The position numbers and the translations under genes are program-made. A stretch of 64,000 nucleotides of DNA from Roseobacter sp. GAI101 (lineage in GTDB: Bacteria > Pseudomonadota > Alphaproteobacteria > Rhodobacterales > Rhodobacteraceae). The notes beneath the pieces are model-generated. The model searched no databases and had not been told where the DNA came from. It worked only from the letters and a program-made list of their open reading frames with translations. How positions within the stretch are numbered: position 1 is the first letter of the stretch; every line of letters starts with the position of its first letter. The DNA is taken from positions 1,429,372 through 1,493,371 of the forward strand of contig NZ_DS999213.1 of the NCBI RefSeq assembly GCF_000156335.1. The letters are read 5' to 3'. Positions 33,318 to 44,334 of the stretch are shown here, in pieces.

Positions 33318-34709
33318 ATGGCATCGAATAGAGTAAACTTTCTGCGCGCGGCGGCCTTGGTTACCGCAACAAGCTGCGCCTTGACGGCTGCCGCGGAAGT
33401 CACCTTGTCCCCCGACCAGCTGCGCAATGCGGCGGTGCAGAACATCGGCGCAGGCAATCCGGCGCGTGCACGCGATTTTGCGGATGCGTTGCTGATGCGG
33501 GATGCGGGGGATTTCAAGGCGCAGATTATCCGTGCCCGCGCGTTGCGTGACTTGGGCCAAAGCAAAGATGCCATAGCGGCGTCCCGGGCGGCATGGGACA
33601 TGGCCGACACCCCGTCAGAGAAATATTCAAGCGCGTTGATGATGGCCCAAGCGCAGTCGTCGGCAGGGCACAAGACCCGTGCGCAACTCTGGCTGCGCCG
33701 TGCCGCGCAACACGCCCCCGACGCCACCACCCGCAAGCGGGCAGAGCGGCACTTCAACTTTGTGCGCCAGCAAAACCCGCTGCGCACGCAACTGTCCGTG
33801 ACCCTCGCGCCCAATTCAAACGTCAACAACGGCAGCGCCCGCGACACATCCGAGCTGAATTATGCCATCAGCGAAATCCTGTTCGGCGGGCCTGTCGAAT
33901 ATGCGCTCTCTGGCGAGGCGCAAGCGCTTTCCGGGTTGGAATACGGCGCTGGCGTCTCGACGCGTTACCGGTTCAAGCAAACCCCAACGCAAGCCCATGA
34001 CCTGAATTTCGGCCTGTCCTATCGCAGCTTTCTCTTGTCCAGCAGCGCAAAAGACGCGGCACCTGCGGCATCAGGCGGTGACTTTGCCTATGGCACGGTC
34101 AGCCTCGGCTATGGATACAACCAGATAAACCTGGACCAGAAGGGCGAATTTCTCGGGGCCGTCGAGCTGGGCCAAAGCTGGTATGGAGGGGCACGCTATG
34201 CCTCCTTCCTGCGCGGAGGGCTGTCGCAAAGTGTGAAAACCTCGGCCCGCCAGAAGCTGCAATTTTCGGTTGATCTGGAACGACAACTGGGCCAGCGGAC
34301 GGCGGACGTTGATCGCGCCGAGGTATCGGCTGCCCTGACACAGTCACTGGCGTCTGGCGATCTGGCCTTTGTGTCGGTCGGGGCGACGGCAACGCAGTCC
34401 GATTATGCAGATGCCGAATATACCGAAGTCGAACTGCGCGGGGCCTATGTCCTGCAAAAACCCGTCATGGGGGCCGCCCTGCAATTCGGGATTGGCGCGG
34501 CGCTGCGCGATTACGACCGGTCGCGTCACAGCGTGGATGGCCGCCAGGACACACAGATATTTGCAGATGTCACCGCGACCTTCACGCAGATCGACTATTA
34601 CGGGTTCAACCCGTCTGCGACCGTGCGCGCATCCACCACGGACAGCAACATCGGGCTGTTTGACGTGAACCGCGTCGGTTTGAGCATCGGGATCAAATCT
34701 GCCTTTTAG
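33318..34709 (+). CDS. Slam-family outer-membrane protein (DUF560)
   Basis: This 463-residue protein has a signal peptide (cleaved near residue 25), TPR-like helices (about 25-150: AVQNIGAGNPARARDFADALL, ALRDLGQSKDAIAASRAAW), and a C-terminal beta-barrel (about 155-463) that ends in Phe, as outer-membrane proteins do. This is the layout of surface lipoprotein assembly modulators, the core of type XI secretion. It lies directly after a lipoprotein gene (5-base gap), so the two form an operon. In known cases the barrel moves lipoproteins or hemophores across the outer membrane. Confidence 0.85.
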   Translation: MASNRVNFLRAAALVTATSCALTAAAEVTLSPDQLRNAAVQNIGAGNPARARDFADALLMRDAGDFKAQIIRARALRDLGQSKDAIAASRAAWDMADTPSEKYSSALMMAQAQSSAGHKTRAQLWLRRAAQHAPDATTRKRAERHFNFVRQQNPLRTQLSVTLAPNSNVNNGSARDTSELNYAISEILFGGPVEYALSGEAQALSGLEYGAGVSTRYRFKQTPTQAHDLNFGLSYRSFLLSSSAKDAAPAASGGDFAYGTVSLGYGYNQINLDQKGEFLGAVELGQSWYGGARYASFLRGGLSQSVKTSARQKLQFSVDLERQLGQRTADVDRAEVSAALTQSLASGDLAFVSVGATATQSDYADAEYTEVELRGAYVLQKPVMGAALQFGIGAALRDYDRSRHSVDGRQDTQIFADVTATFTQIDYYGFNPSATVRASTTDSNIGLFDVNRVGLSIGIKSAF

Positions 34710-34798
34710 GCAAGCACAGGCCTTTGGTGCGCAAGATGCTGGCAACCTTGAACAGCCATGCTAGGTTCTGCCCAAGCATATAAGGAAAGGACACCATA

Positions 34799-35233
34799 AT
34801 GCCGATCAAATATCTTCATACGATGGTTCGCGTCAAAGATCTGGACAAATCCAAGGCCTTCTACGAACTGCTTGGCCTGCAGGAACGTCGGCGGATCGAC
34901 AACGAAGGTGGCCGGTTCACGCTGGTGTTCATGTGCCCTCCGGGTCAGGCGGACGGTCATGCCGATGTTGAACTGACGTATAACTGGGACGGCGACGATG
35001 CCCTGCCCGATGACAGCCGCCACTTCGGGCACCTAGCCTATACCGTTGATAACATTTATGAAACCTGCAAGCTGTTGCAGGATAATGGCATCGTGATCAA
35101 CCGCCCTCCACGGGACGGACACATGGCATTTGTCCGCTCGCCCGACAATGTGTCGGTGGAACTGCTGCAGGAAGGCGACGCGCTGGCCCCTGCAGAACCT
35201 TGGGCAAGCATGGAAAACACCGGTCACTGGTAA
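34799..35233 (+). CDS. gloA: Lactoylglutathione lyase (glyoxalase I)
   Basis: This 144-residue protein of the VOC fold converts the methylglyoxal-glutathione hemithioacetal to lactoylglutathione. Metal ligands can be located in the usual blocks: LHTMVRVKDLDKS (His), DVELTYNW (Glu), HFGHLAYTVDN (His) and VSVELLQEG (Glu). This set matches nickel/cobalt-type bacterial GloA. An AAGGA ribosome binding site lies before the ATG. It is followed 6 bases later by the first DUF1194 gene, so all three may be read together. Confidence 0.92.
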   Translation: MPIKYLHTMVRVKDLDKSKAFYELLGLQERRRIDNEGGRFTLVFMCPPGQADGHADVELTYNWDGDDALPDDSRHFGHLAYTVDNIYETCKLLQDNGIVINRPPRDGHMAFVRSPDNVSVELLQEGDALAPAEPWASMENTGHW

Positions 35234-35239
35234 GCGCTG

Positions 35240-35950
35240 ATGCTAAGGATCGCATCCCTCGTGATTGCCTTGCTGTCCCTGCCCCTCGCTGCTTCGGCGG
35301 CGGGGTGCAGGCTGGCGCTGGTTCTGGCGATGGATGTGTCCAGCTCGGTCGATGCCGCCGAAGACACGTTGCAGCGCAAGGGGCTGGCTGCGGCGTTGAT
35401 TTCGGACAACGTGCGCAAGGCGTTTTTCGCGTCTGACCTGCCGGTGGCCCTGGCAGTTTACGAATGGTCGGGGCGCTACAATCAGGAACTGATCCTTGAC
35501 TGGCTGCTGATCGACAGTCAGGCCGCTTTGCTGACCGCAGCTGAAACCGTGGCCAGCAGTAAACGCAGCCACAATGATTTCCCGACCGCGATGGGCTATG
35601 CCTTGGGATATGGGGCCAAGCTTTTGGCGCGCGCGCCGCAGTGTTTGTATCAAACCCTGGACATGGCCGGCGACGGTCAAAACAACGAGGGGTTTGGGCC
35701 GCAACTGGCCTATGCGGAATTCCCGTTTCGCGATGTGACCGTCAACGGGCTGGTCGTCAACGCCGCCGATTTCGAAGCTGAAGTGGGCTTGATTGCCTAT
35801 TATCAGCGCGAGGTTCTGCACGGCCCCGGTGCGTTCATGATCGTCGCCAACGGGTTCGAGGATTACGCCCGCGCCATCGAGATCAAGCTTGAACGCGAGC
35901 TGACGCCACCGGCGATCGGCGCGCTGACCAGACAGGAAACCGCCGGATGA
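35240..35950 (+). CDS. DUF1194, exported von Willebrand-like protein (first copy)
   Basis: This 236-residue protein has a signal peptide (cleavage near residue 20) and a von Willebrand A-like fold. The MIDAS-type motif reads LAMDVSSSVDAAE, and the central LDMAGDGQNNEG block may hold another metal contact. Proteins of DUF1194 are exported and of unknown role; protein binding at a divalent metal site is likely. Its stop overlaps the start of a paralogue (ATGA), which shows tandem duplication and translational coupling. Confidence 0.85.
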   Translation: MLRIASLVIALLSLPLAASAAGCRLALVLAMDVSSSVDAAEDTLQRKGLAAALISDNVRKAFFASDLPVALAVYEWSGRYNQELILDWLLIDSQAALLTAAETVASSKRSHNDFPTAMGYALGYGAKLLARAPQCLYQTLDMAGDGQNNEGFGPQLAYAEFPFRDVTVNGLVVNAADFEAEVGLIAYYQREVLHGPGAFMIVANGFEDYARAIEIKLERELTPPAIGALTRQETAG

Positions 35951-36660
35951 TCCGGGCGCTGGCCTTGGTATTAATACTCGGCGGGGCGGCACAGGCGGAG
36001 CCTTGCAGGCAGGCGCTGGCCTTGGGGCTCGATGTCTCGGGATCGGTCGATGCCCGCGAATATCGCCTGCAGCTTGAGGGGTTGGCCGCCGCTTTCAACA
36101 ACGTGGCTGTGCGCAGCGCTCTGCTGTCATCCCCCGGAGCGCCGGTATCGGTGATGGTCTATGAATGGAGCGGGCCGTCAGATCAGGCTGTCATTGCCCC
36201 GTGGGTTTCGATGGTGGACGGCGGTGTTCTGGACGGATTTGTCGAGACATTGCGCCAGACCACGCGGCGCGACGCGTCGCCGGGGACGGCGATTGGCGTC
36301 GCCGTTTCGCTTGGTGCACTCTACCTGCAGGAAAAATCCGACTGTTGGAAACGTACGCTGGATATCTCAGGTGATGGTAAATCGAACCTTGGCCCCCGTC
36401 CCCGCGACGTCAAAGACGCAGTTGTTGCCAAAGGTATCACCGTCAATGCGTTGGTAATCGGGTCGGACAGTTCAGCTGCGGGGGGTAACAGCCAGGCGGG
36501 CATTGGTGAGCTGTCATCCTATTTTCGCGCCGAAGTGATCGCGGGGCAGGATGCATTCGTGGAAACCGCCTTGGGGTTTGATGACTACGAAGCGGCGATG
36601 ACCCGGAAGCTGCTTCGCGAACTTGAAGTGCTGGCGGTGTCGGATCTGTCCTTGGATTAA
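35947..36660 (+). CDS. DUF1194, exported von Willebrand-like protein (second copy)
   Basis: This 237-residue paralogue of the preceding gene has a shorter signal peptide (about 1-18), the MIDAS motif LGLDVSGSVDAREY and a matching LDISGDGKSNLG block. It is diverged enough that the pair is old. The start overlaps the previous stop by four bases. Its own stop overlaps the convergent PhzF-family gene by four bases, so there is no terminator between them. Confidence 0.85.
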   Translation: MIRALALVLILGGAAQAEPCRQALALGLDVSGSVDAREYRLQLEGLAAAFNNVAVRSALLSSPGAPVSVMVYEWSGPSDQAVIAPWVSMVDGGVLDGFVETLRQTTRRDASPGTAIGVAVSLGALYLQEKSDCWKRTLDISGDGKSNLGPRPRDVKDAVVAKGITVNALVIGSDSSAAGGNSQAGIGELSSYFRAEVIAGQDAFVETALGFDDYEAAMTRKLLRELEVLAVSDLSLD

Positions 36661-37484
36661 AGCTGCCGAACCTCGCCTGAAACGCGGATTGAACTGCCTA
36701 TTTCAGGCGGGATCTTTGCCCGAATGATGGACTTGGCCCCCATGTCTTCGCCCTGGATCACCGTTATTTCACCGCCGTGGGGCCATGCCATATCCCGCAG
36801 GTAGCCCGCAAAAGCAGCCGCGGCGGCACCGGTTGCCGGGTCTTCCAGAACACCCCCTGACGCGAATGCGTTACGGACATGGAAAAGCTGGTCACCTTCG
36901 GCCCAAACCAAGGCGATGGTGACAAGGTCATGTGCCCGCATCAACGCCCTGCCCGCATCCAGATCATAGGACATTTCCGCGAGGGTCTGGCGCGATTTCA
37001 GGGCAAGGATCAAATGCGTCGCCCCGGCTTGGGCGAAAGCCGGAGCGATGCGCGGGTCAAGATCACCGGGGTTCAGGCCGAACAAGGCAAGTGCCGCCTC
37101 GGTCAGGTCGGGCTTTGCCGCTTCGCTTTGGGTAGGTGGCGATTGCAATGCTGCATGCATGCCCCCGTCCGTAGTGCGACCTTCGACGGTGATCTCGGCC
37201 CCCTGCAATATCAGCTTGAAAACCCCGTCGCCTTCCTGCGCGGCAAGGGCCGCCCCAAGGGCGATCGTCGCATGGCCGCAAAAAGGCACTTCGCTTTCGG
37301 GTGAGAAATACCGCACGTGCCAGGCATCCCCCTTGGGGCATGCGAATGCCGTTTCCGAATAGCCCAGGTCAGCGGCGATGTCGCGCATGGCTTGTTCGGA
37401 TGGATGGGATTGGGCGATAAGGACCCCGGCAGGATTACCGCCGGCATTTTCCGTAGAAAAAGAAGCGAGATGTTGGGGCTGCAT
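36657..37484 (-). CDS. PhzF-family isomerase-like protein
   Basis: This 275-residue protein matches the PhzF/YddE fold (two similar alpha/beta barrel halves, diaminopimelate-epimerase-like). The start reads FSTENAGGNPAGVLIA and the key YSETAFACP block carries the active-site Glu. PFCGHATIALGAAL and the late GGVLEDPATGAAAAAFAGYL are family marks. Substrates for most members are unknown. The ATG at 37484 follows AAGGATGACGTC and was chosen because the longer frame upstream is not typical. Confidence 0.87.
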   Translation of the reverse strand: MQPQHLASFSTENAGGNPAGVLIAQSHPSEQAMRDIAADLGYSETAFACPKGDAWHVRYFSPESEVPFCGHATIALGAALAAQEGDGVFKLILQGAEITVEGRTTDGGMHAALQSPPTQSEAAKPDLTEAALALFGLNPGDLDPRIAPAFAQAGATHLILALKSRQTLAEMSYDLDAGRALMRAHDLVTIALVWAEGDQLFHVRNAFASGGVLEDPATGAAAAAFAGYLRDMAWPHGGEITVIQGEDMGAKSIIRAKIPPEIGSSIRVSGEVRQL

Positions 37485-37598
37485 GACGTCATCCTTTTGC
37501 TTTGTCGGCAAATGTGTGACGCAGGATGCGCAGACCGTCCAGTTCAAACGCAGGCTCGAAGGGACAAACCCTTGTCGGCCCGCAACCATATTCTTTGA

Positions 37599-38099
37599 TC
37601 AGTAGATGTAGCGAATCTGATCTGTCCAATAGCGTTCCATCCGTTTTAGGGAATGGGTGATATCCTCGATCCCTTCGGGACCCAGAACGCCTTTCTGCTC
37701 AAGTCCGACGGCATGGCGGGCAAACAGGTCGGACACGACACCGCGAATATGACGGCCCTTTTCGGTCAGCTTCACCCGCACCGAACGGCGGTCGATTTCG
37801 CACCGCTGGTGATGCATATAGCCCATATCAACCAGCTTTTTCAGATTGTAGCTGACATTGCTGCCCTGGTAATAGCCGCGCGTTTTCAATTCGCCTGCGG
37901 TGACTTCATTGTCACCGATGTTGAACAGCAGCAGGGCCTGCACCGCATTGATTTCCAAAGCGCCGACACGCTCGAATTCATCCTTGATTACGTCAAGCAA
38001 CAGGCGGTGCAACCGTTCAACCAAGCTCAACGCCTCAAGGTAGCCCACCATGAAACCCTTGTGCGAGCCCGGCAGGACGATGGGGTCTTGGACGCTCAT
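37599..38099 (-). CDS. MarR-type winged helix regulator
   Basis: This 166-residue regulator has a helical dimer region and a winged helix (INAVQALLLFNIGDNEVTAGELKTRGYY, then VSYNLKKLVDMGYMHHQRCEIDRRSVRVKLTEKG). The basic wing DRRSVRVKLT is intact, so DNA binding is likely. The N-terminal half (HKGFMVGYLEALSLVERLHRLLLDVIKDEF) helps form the dimer. The target and ligand are unknown. The ATG at 38099 is used; the 110 bases upstream before sdhE contain AT-rich sequence suited to a promoter. Confidence 0.88.
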   Translation of the reverse strand: MSVQDPIVLPGSHKGFMVGYLEALSLVERLHRLLLDVIKDEFERVGALEINAVQALLLFNIGDNEVTAGELKTRGYYQGSNVSYNLKKLVDMGYMHHQRCEIDRRSVRVKLTEKGRHIRGVVSDLFARHAVGLEQKGVLGPEGIEDITHSLKRMERYWTDQIRYIY

Positions 38100-38209
38100 A
38101 AATTTTTCTCCGACAATAATCACTGTCCGGAAACTGCGGAAAAAAATAAAATATATCGTTAAACGAAAATATTGCCGGGCCTTTCAGCGTAATCTTTTTG
38201 GACTTTTCG

Positions 38210-38468
38210 CTAAAGGGGATGCGCATCCAGATGGGTCTGGATGTCACCGATCAAGGCCGCGTATTCGTCCGGTGCCGATTTTTGCCCCGTAACCCATTGA
38301 TATAGATCATGATCATTTTCGCTTAGCATCAGGTCATACAGCGACAGTGCCGCGTCATCCATGACGGCCAGGCACGTTGCGGCATAAGAAGGTAAAATTA
38401 GGTCCATTTCCTTGATTCCGCGCCGCATGGACCGCATGTGCAGCCTTTTGACCTTGTGTTCGTGCAAT

Positions 38469-38476
<8 letters not shown>
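38210..38476 (-). CDS. sdhE: SdhE, flavinylation factor for succinate dehydrogenase
   Basis: This 88-residue protein helps attach FAD covalently to SdhA. The signature RGIKEMD (RGxxE) is near residues 18-24, followed by the acidic ALSLYDLMLSENDHDLYQWVTG block. The ATG at 38476 overlaps the stop of the upstream XRE regulator gene by a few bases, so they are co-transcribed. The succinate dehydrogenase genes themselves are elsewhere, as is usual for sdhE in alphaproteobacteria. Confidence 0.92.
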
Positions 38477-40160
<1,684 letters not shown>

Positions 40161-40189
40161 AGCCCGGACAAGATGCGTTGCGGGCGTGG

Positions 40190-40222
40190 ACAGCAAGGGG
40201 TTGATGCTTGGCCCCTTGCTGT
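40190..40222 (+). terminator. Hairpin terminator of aatA
   Basis: ACAGCAAGGGG (40190-40200) pairs perfectly with CCCCTTGCTGT (40212-40222) around an 11-base loop, 30 bases after the aatA stop. Only TAAA follows, so the poly-T signal is weak, yet the 11-bp stem is the strongest simple hairpin in the region. Confidence 0.65.
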
Positions 40223-40267
40223 TAAACCCGTGGTCGATCAGTAATTCCCGATCCAAGGATCAACAAA

Positions 40268-40669
40268 ATGTCGAGCGCATTGCCAGAATATTACTTTCGC
40301 GTCCGTGAAAACGGGGCGGCGGTGTTCCGCGTTGATTCCGAAAACCGCCAGCGGCGGATCGAGATGGACCAGATCGCCATCGTCAATATCCGCAACGGAG
40401 AGATCAAGCCGCAAGGTGATCGGGTCCTGTCCGACGCTGACGTGGCACAGATCCAGACGTGGATGGACGAACGCCGTCAGGTGCTCGCGCACCGGGACAT
40501 GGATGATATCCACCGCGCGGTGGATTACCTGAACCTGACCACACAATGGGTGCAAGCCAAGGCCAGCGATGACCAGCTTGATGCGGTGACGGATGCCTTG
40601 CTGTTGGCGATGCATGATCTGCGCAGCACGCTGGTGCGCAAGAAAGCCGACCGGATGACGTCGGACTAG
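40268..40669 (+). CDS. Conserved hypothetical protein
   Basis: This 133-residue soluble protein has a beta-rich start (YYFRVRENGAAVFRVDSENRQRRIEMDQIAIVNIRNGEIKP) and a helical second half (LSDADVAQIQTWMDERRQVLAHRDMDDIHRAVDYLNLTTQWVQ). I know no function or named domain for it. The ATG follows AAGGATCAACAAA. It lies alone between the aatA terminator and the convergent MATE gene. Similar proteins are probably confined to this family of bacteria. Confidence 0.75.
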   Translation: MSSALPEYYFRVRENGAAVFRVDSENRQRRIEMDQIAIVNIRNGEIKPQGDRVLSDADVAQIQTWMDERRQVLAHRDMDDIHRAVDYLNLTTQWVQAKASDDQLDAVTDALLLAMHDLRSTLVRKKADRMTSD

Positions 40670-40675
40670 GCGGCG

Positions 40676-42034
40676 TCAGGCCTGTTGCAGGTTCGCCGTG
40701 GCAGGCCCCCAGAACCGCAGGTTCAACAGCAGCGCCGCAACGCCAAGGCCGATCACAAGGCCCAGCCACACGCCGACACCGTCCAGCCCCAGCACGAAGC
40801 CCAGCAGATAGGACGCGGGGATACCTATCAGCCAGTAACTGATACCGGCCAGGATCATCGGCACCTTGGTATCTTGCACGCCGCGCAGCAGGCCAAGGGC
40901 GATGGCCTGCGCCCCATCGACAAGCTGGAACAGGGCGGCCATCGCCAGCAACCCGATCCCGACGGCCAGAATCTGGTCCCGCGCGGGTTCGGAATCCTGC
41001 ATGAAAATATTGATCAACGGTTCGGGCCAGACCGTGAAGACCACGACAGTCAGGGCGGAAAAGATCAGCGACATCGCCATCGACGCCAGCGCCCCGCGCG
41101 ACAGATGCGCAGGGTCGCGCCGCCCGTAGGCGTTGCCCGCCCGTATGGTCGCGACATTGCTGATCCCCAGATGCACCATAAAGGTGATCGACGCCAATTG
41201 CAGCGCGATCCCGTGCGCCGCCAGCGGCACGGTACCCAGCCAGCCCATCATCACGGCAGAGGCCGCGAACAGCCCCACCTCGCTTAGTCCGGTAAAGCCG
41301 ATGGGCAGCCCAAGGCGGAACACCCGCCCCAGCATGTCCCAGTCTGGCCGCCAGAGCCGCACGAATATCTGATGCTGCGGCAGGGCCACCAGCACATAGA
41401 TGACCACCGCAACCAAAGACACCGAGTGAGACGCCAGCGATGCGATCGCGGCACCGCGCACGCCCAGTTCGGGCGCACCCCAGTTGCCGAAGATGAATGC
41501 GTAATTCGCAAGGACATTGGCGACCCCCGCAAGCACGGTGATCCAGAACACGGCCTGTGTCCGCTCGAGTGCCGCAAGATAGCTCTTTAGCACCATCACC
41601 AGCAGCGCCGGGATGATGCCCCATCCGGCAATCGCAAGATACTGCCCGACCATATCCGCCAGCGCCGGGTCCTGCCCGATCAGCCCCATCACCGGACGTG
41701 CCCAGATGAACAACGGCAGGGCCAGTACACCAAAGCCCAGAGACAACCAAAGCCCCATGCGCGTGGCGCGGCGCAGGCCGACCTCGTCGCCTTCTGCCTC
41801 GTAGGCGGCGACCATGGGCATGACGCCCCAGGCAAAGCCGGATCCGAAAATCAGTAATACGAAGAAATAGGTGCTGGCAAGGGTGACCGCAGCCAGACCT
41901 TCGACGCTGTACCACCCCACCATCACGGTATCGGTGACCCCGATGGCCACCTGCCCCAGATGTCCGCCAATGAGGGGCAGGCCCATCACGGTGATCGCGC
42001 GGGCGTGGCCGGCATATGTCATGGTTGATTTCAT
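40676..42034 (-). CDS. MATE-family multidrug efflux protein
   Basis: This 452-residue inner-membrane protein has about 12 hydrophobic segments in two bundles. N-terminal marks are GLPLIGGHLGQVAIGVTDTVMVGWYSVEGLAAVTLA, typical of NorM-type MATE carriers that use Na+ or H+ to expel cationic compounds. The second bundle repeats the pattern with LGLPIGFTGLSEVGLFAASAVMMGWLG. The ATG at 42034 is used; a later one at 42022 is also possible. No regulator lies beside it. Confidence 0.92.
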   Translation of the reverse strand: MKSTMTYAGHARAITVMGLPLIGGHLGQVAIGVTDTVMVGWYSVEGLAAVTLASTYFFVLLIFGSGFAWGVMPMVAAYEAEGDEVGLRRATRMGLWLSLGFGVLALPLFIWARPVMGLIGQDPALADMVGQYLAIAGWGIIPALLVMVLKSYLAALERTQAVFWITVLAGVANVLANYAFIFGNWGAPELGVRGAAIASLASHSVSLVAVVIYVLVALPQHQIFVRLWRPDWDMLGRVFRLGLPIGFTGLSEVGLFAASAVMMGWLGTVPLAAHGIALQLASITFMVHLGISNVATIRAGNAYGRRDPAHLSRGALASMAMSLIFSALTVVVFTVWPEPLINIFMQDSEPARDQILAVGIGLLAMAALFQLVDGAQAIALGLLRGVQDTKVPMILAGISYWLIGIPASYLLGFVLGLDGVGVWLGLVIGLGVAALLLNLRFWGPATANLQQA

Positions 42035-42318
42035 GCGCCAGTTCTTACGCTGCAAAAAGCGCAAGGGGAAGTGTCGCCGAACCCGTCCCGGCGGTGTATT
42101 CTGGAAATCGCTCCGGTAAGCCAAACCGTACCCCAAGGCGCGTTCGGCACCGATGTGAATTCCCCGGACCAGCACCGCTGCGGCCGTATATAGCGATCGG
42201 CCAGATTATTAAGGGTCGACCCGCCACGCGGCCCGCCGGCATGGTCCAGCCGCGGCGTCACACTTGCGCAATTGCGTGTCGCCCGTCACACTTCGACTGT
42301 CACTGCCCGAGGGATTTT

Positions 42319-43431
42319 ATGCACAATCGTATCGACCTGATCCGTCCAGACGCGCCGGAACTTGCCCTGCGCGGCCCCCATCCCATCGGGGTGACCACGC
42401 ACGAGATCGACGTGGCACCGGGGCGGACCCTGACCACCGAAATCTGGTATCCGGCCCATCCGGACACGGTCGCCGGCACGGTCTATCACACGCTGATCCG
42501 CGACGGGGTGACCCCCGCCATGCTGCACGGATCAGCCAGCCGGAATGCACGCCCGGCGCAAGGCAACGCCCCGCTGATCGTGATCTCGCACGGGTATCCG
42601 GGCAACCGCTTTCTGCTTGGCCATCTGGCCGAAAGCCTGGCGGCCAAGGGATATGTCGTGGCGGCCCCTGACCATAACGGCAGCACCTATGACGACCAGC
42701 AGGACTTCGCGGTCACCCTGATCAACCGCCCGCTGGACCAGCGCGGGGTGATCGACGGCATGGCGACGCTGGGCGGCGATATGGGCGCGCTGGTCGATTG
42801 CGACAACGTCGGATTGATCGGCTATTCGATGGGCGGCTACGGTGTGCTGGTCTTTGGCGGCGCGGGGCTTGCGGCCTCGGCGTTGAAGCACCCGCGCGCA
42901 GGGACGGACGCCGCATTGGCGCAACATCTCGCAGGGTCCGCGCACCACGATGCGTTACGCGACCCGCGGCTGAAGGCGATCATGCCCATCGGGCCTTGGG
43001 GCAATGCCCAAGGCATGTGGGACGCAGCGGGCCTGGCGCTGATGGACACGCCGATGCTGATGATGGCCGGAACGGTCGATGATGTGTCGGACTATCCCGC
43101 CATGCGCCGCGTGTTCGAAGGTGCCGCGAGCGACCGCTATTTGCTGAGCTTTGAAAATGCCGGCCACAATGCCGCAGCACCGTTCCCCGCCCCCGCCGAA
43201 AGCTGGGCCATGTCCGATGGTCTGGAGTGGCCGCCGTTTAACCACTATGCCGACGCGGTGTGGGATACGCTGCGCATGAACAACATCGCCCAGCATTTTG
43301 CCGCAGCCTTTATGGGCCTGCACCTGCGCGGCGGCGATTTGCGGCATTATCTGGATGGCACCGCTTGGCCCGGTTTCGGCCCCGGCACCCACGCCGGGCT
43401 GACGCTTGAACATCTGCATGCGCGGCGGTGA
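42319..43431 (+). CDS. Dienelactone hydrolase-like alpha/beta hydrolase
   Basis: This 370-residue hydrolase has the layout of the platelet-activating-factor acetylhydrolase/dienelactone group: LIVISHGYPGNRFLLGHLAESLAAKGYVVAAPDHNGST, the elbow IGYSMGGYG (Ser), an Asp region MLMMAGTVDDVSD and FENAGHNAA (His). No signal peptide is seen, so it is cytoplasmic. The natural ester is unknown. It starts at the ATG after GAGGGATTTT and is followed 26 bases later by a second hydrolase. Confidence 0.8.
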   Translation: MHNRIDLIRPDAPELALRGPHPIGVTTHEIDVAPGRTLTTEIWYPAHPDTVAGTVYHTLIRDGVTPAMLHGSASRNARPAQGNAPLIVISHGYPGNRFLLGHLAESLAAKGYVVAAPDHNGSTYDDQQDFAVTLINRPLDQRGVIDGMATLGGDMGALVDCDNVGLIGYSMGGYGVLVFGGAGLAASALKHPRAGTDAALAQHLAGSAHHDALRDPRLKAIMPIGPWGNAQGMWDAAGLALMDTPMLMMAGTVDDVSDYPAMRRVFEGAASDRYLLSFENAGHNAAAPFPAPAESWAMSDGLEWPPFNHYADAVWDTLRMNNIAQHFAAAFMGLHLRGGDLRHYLDGTAWPGFGPGTHAGLTLEHLHARR

Positions 43432-43457
43432 ACAGTGACACAGGAAGGACCCCCCTC

Positions 43458-44330
43458 ATGACCGACCATTGGACAGAAACCGTCGATCTGAATGGCAACC
43501 CGTTCTTTGTGCAGCATTGGGGCAGGAAAGACGCGCCCAAGATATTGATGCTGCACGGCTTTCCGGAATATTCCGGTGCGTTTGCCGATCTGGCCCCGCT
43601 GCTGGGGGAACGCTTTCATTGCATCGCCCCCGATCAGCGCGGCTATGGCCAAAGCTGGCGACCCGCGGACGTTGAGCAGTATAAAACCGCGCTGCTGGTG
43701 TCGGATATGGCGGCGCTGATCGGGGACGAACCGGTGATTCTGCTGGGTCATGACTGGGGCGCATCCGTGGCCTATGCGCTGGCCATCGGGCGGCCCGAAC
43801 TGGTGTCGAAGCTGATCATCCTGAACGGCGTCCACCCTGCCCCGTTCCAGCGCGAACTGGCCAAGGGCGGGCCGCAAACCGATGCATCGCAATACATCCA
43901 TTTCCTGCGGCGTGACGGGTCCGAAGACATTCTGGCCGCCAATGACTTTGCCAAGCTGATGAGCCTGTTTTCGGCCCATATGGACATGGACTGGCTGCAA
44001 GGCGACACGCTGGCCGCCTACAAGGCTGCCTGGCGCGATGCGTCCGGCCTGCGCGGGATGGTCAACTGGTACCGCGCCTCGCCGCTGAAACTGGGGCACT
44101 CCGGCGAAGCCATCGACGATGCCCTGGTGTTTGATCCTGCGCGCCTGCAAGTACGCTGCCCGCACCTGTTGGTCTGGGGGATGGCGGATACCGCGCTGAT
44201 GCCCGCCTCGACCGAAGGGCTGGAGGACTATGCCCCCGACCTGACCCGCGTCACGATCGAGGACGCAGATCACTGGCTGATGCACCAAAAGCCGCGCGAG
44301 GTGGCCGACGCGATCCTGAACTGGCTCTAG
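43458..44330 (+). CDS. Alpha/beta hydrolase, epoxide hydrolase/dehalogenase-like
   Basis: This 290-residue hydrolase shows MLHGFPEYSGAFADLAPLLGERFHCIAPDQRGYGQS and the nucleophile motif LLGHDWGASVAY, in which Asp is the nucleophile. That is characteristic of epoxide hydrolases and haloalkane dehalogenases. The acid region LVWGMADTALMP and the late EDADHWLMHQKP (His) complete the triad. The natural substrate is not known. It sits after another hydrolase in the same direction and converges with dddL 4 bases later. Confidence 0.85.
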   Translation: MTDHWTETVDLNGNPFFVQHWGRKDAPKILMLHGFPEYSGAFADLAPLLGERFHCIAPDQRGYGQSWRPADVEQYKTALLVSDMAALIGDEPVILLGHDWGASVAYALAIGRPELVSKLIILNGVHPAPFQRELAKGGPQTDASQYIHFLRRDGSEDILAANDFAKLMSLFSAHMDMDWLQGDTLAAYKAAWRDASGLRGMVNWYRASPLKLGHSGEAIDDALVFDPARLQVRCPHLLVWGMADTALMPASTEGLEDYAPDLTRVTIEDADHWLMHQKPREVADAILNWL

Positions 44331-44334
44331 CGGC

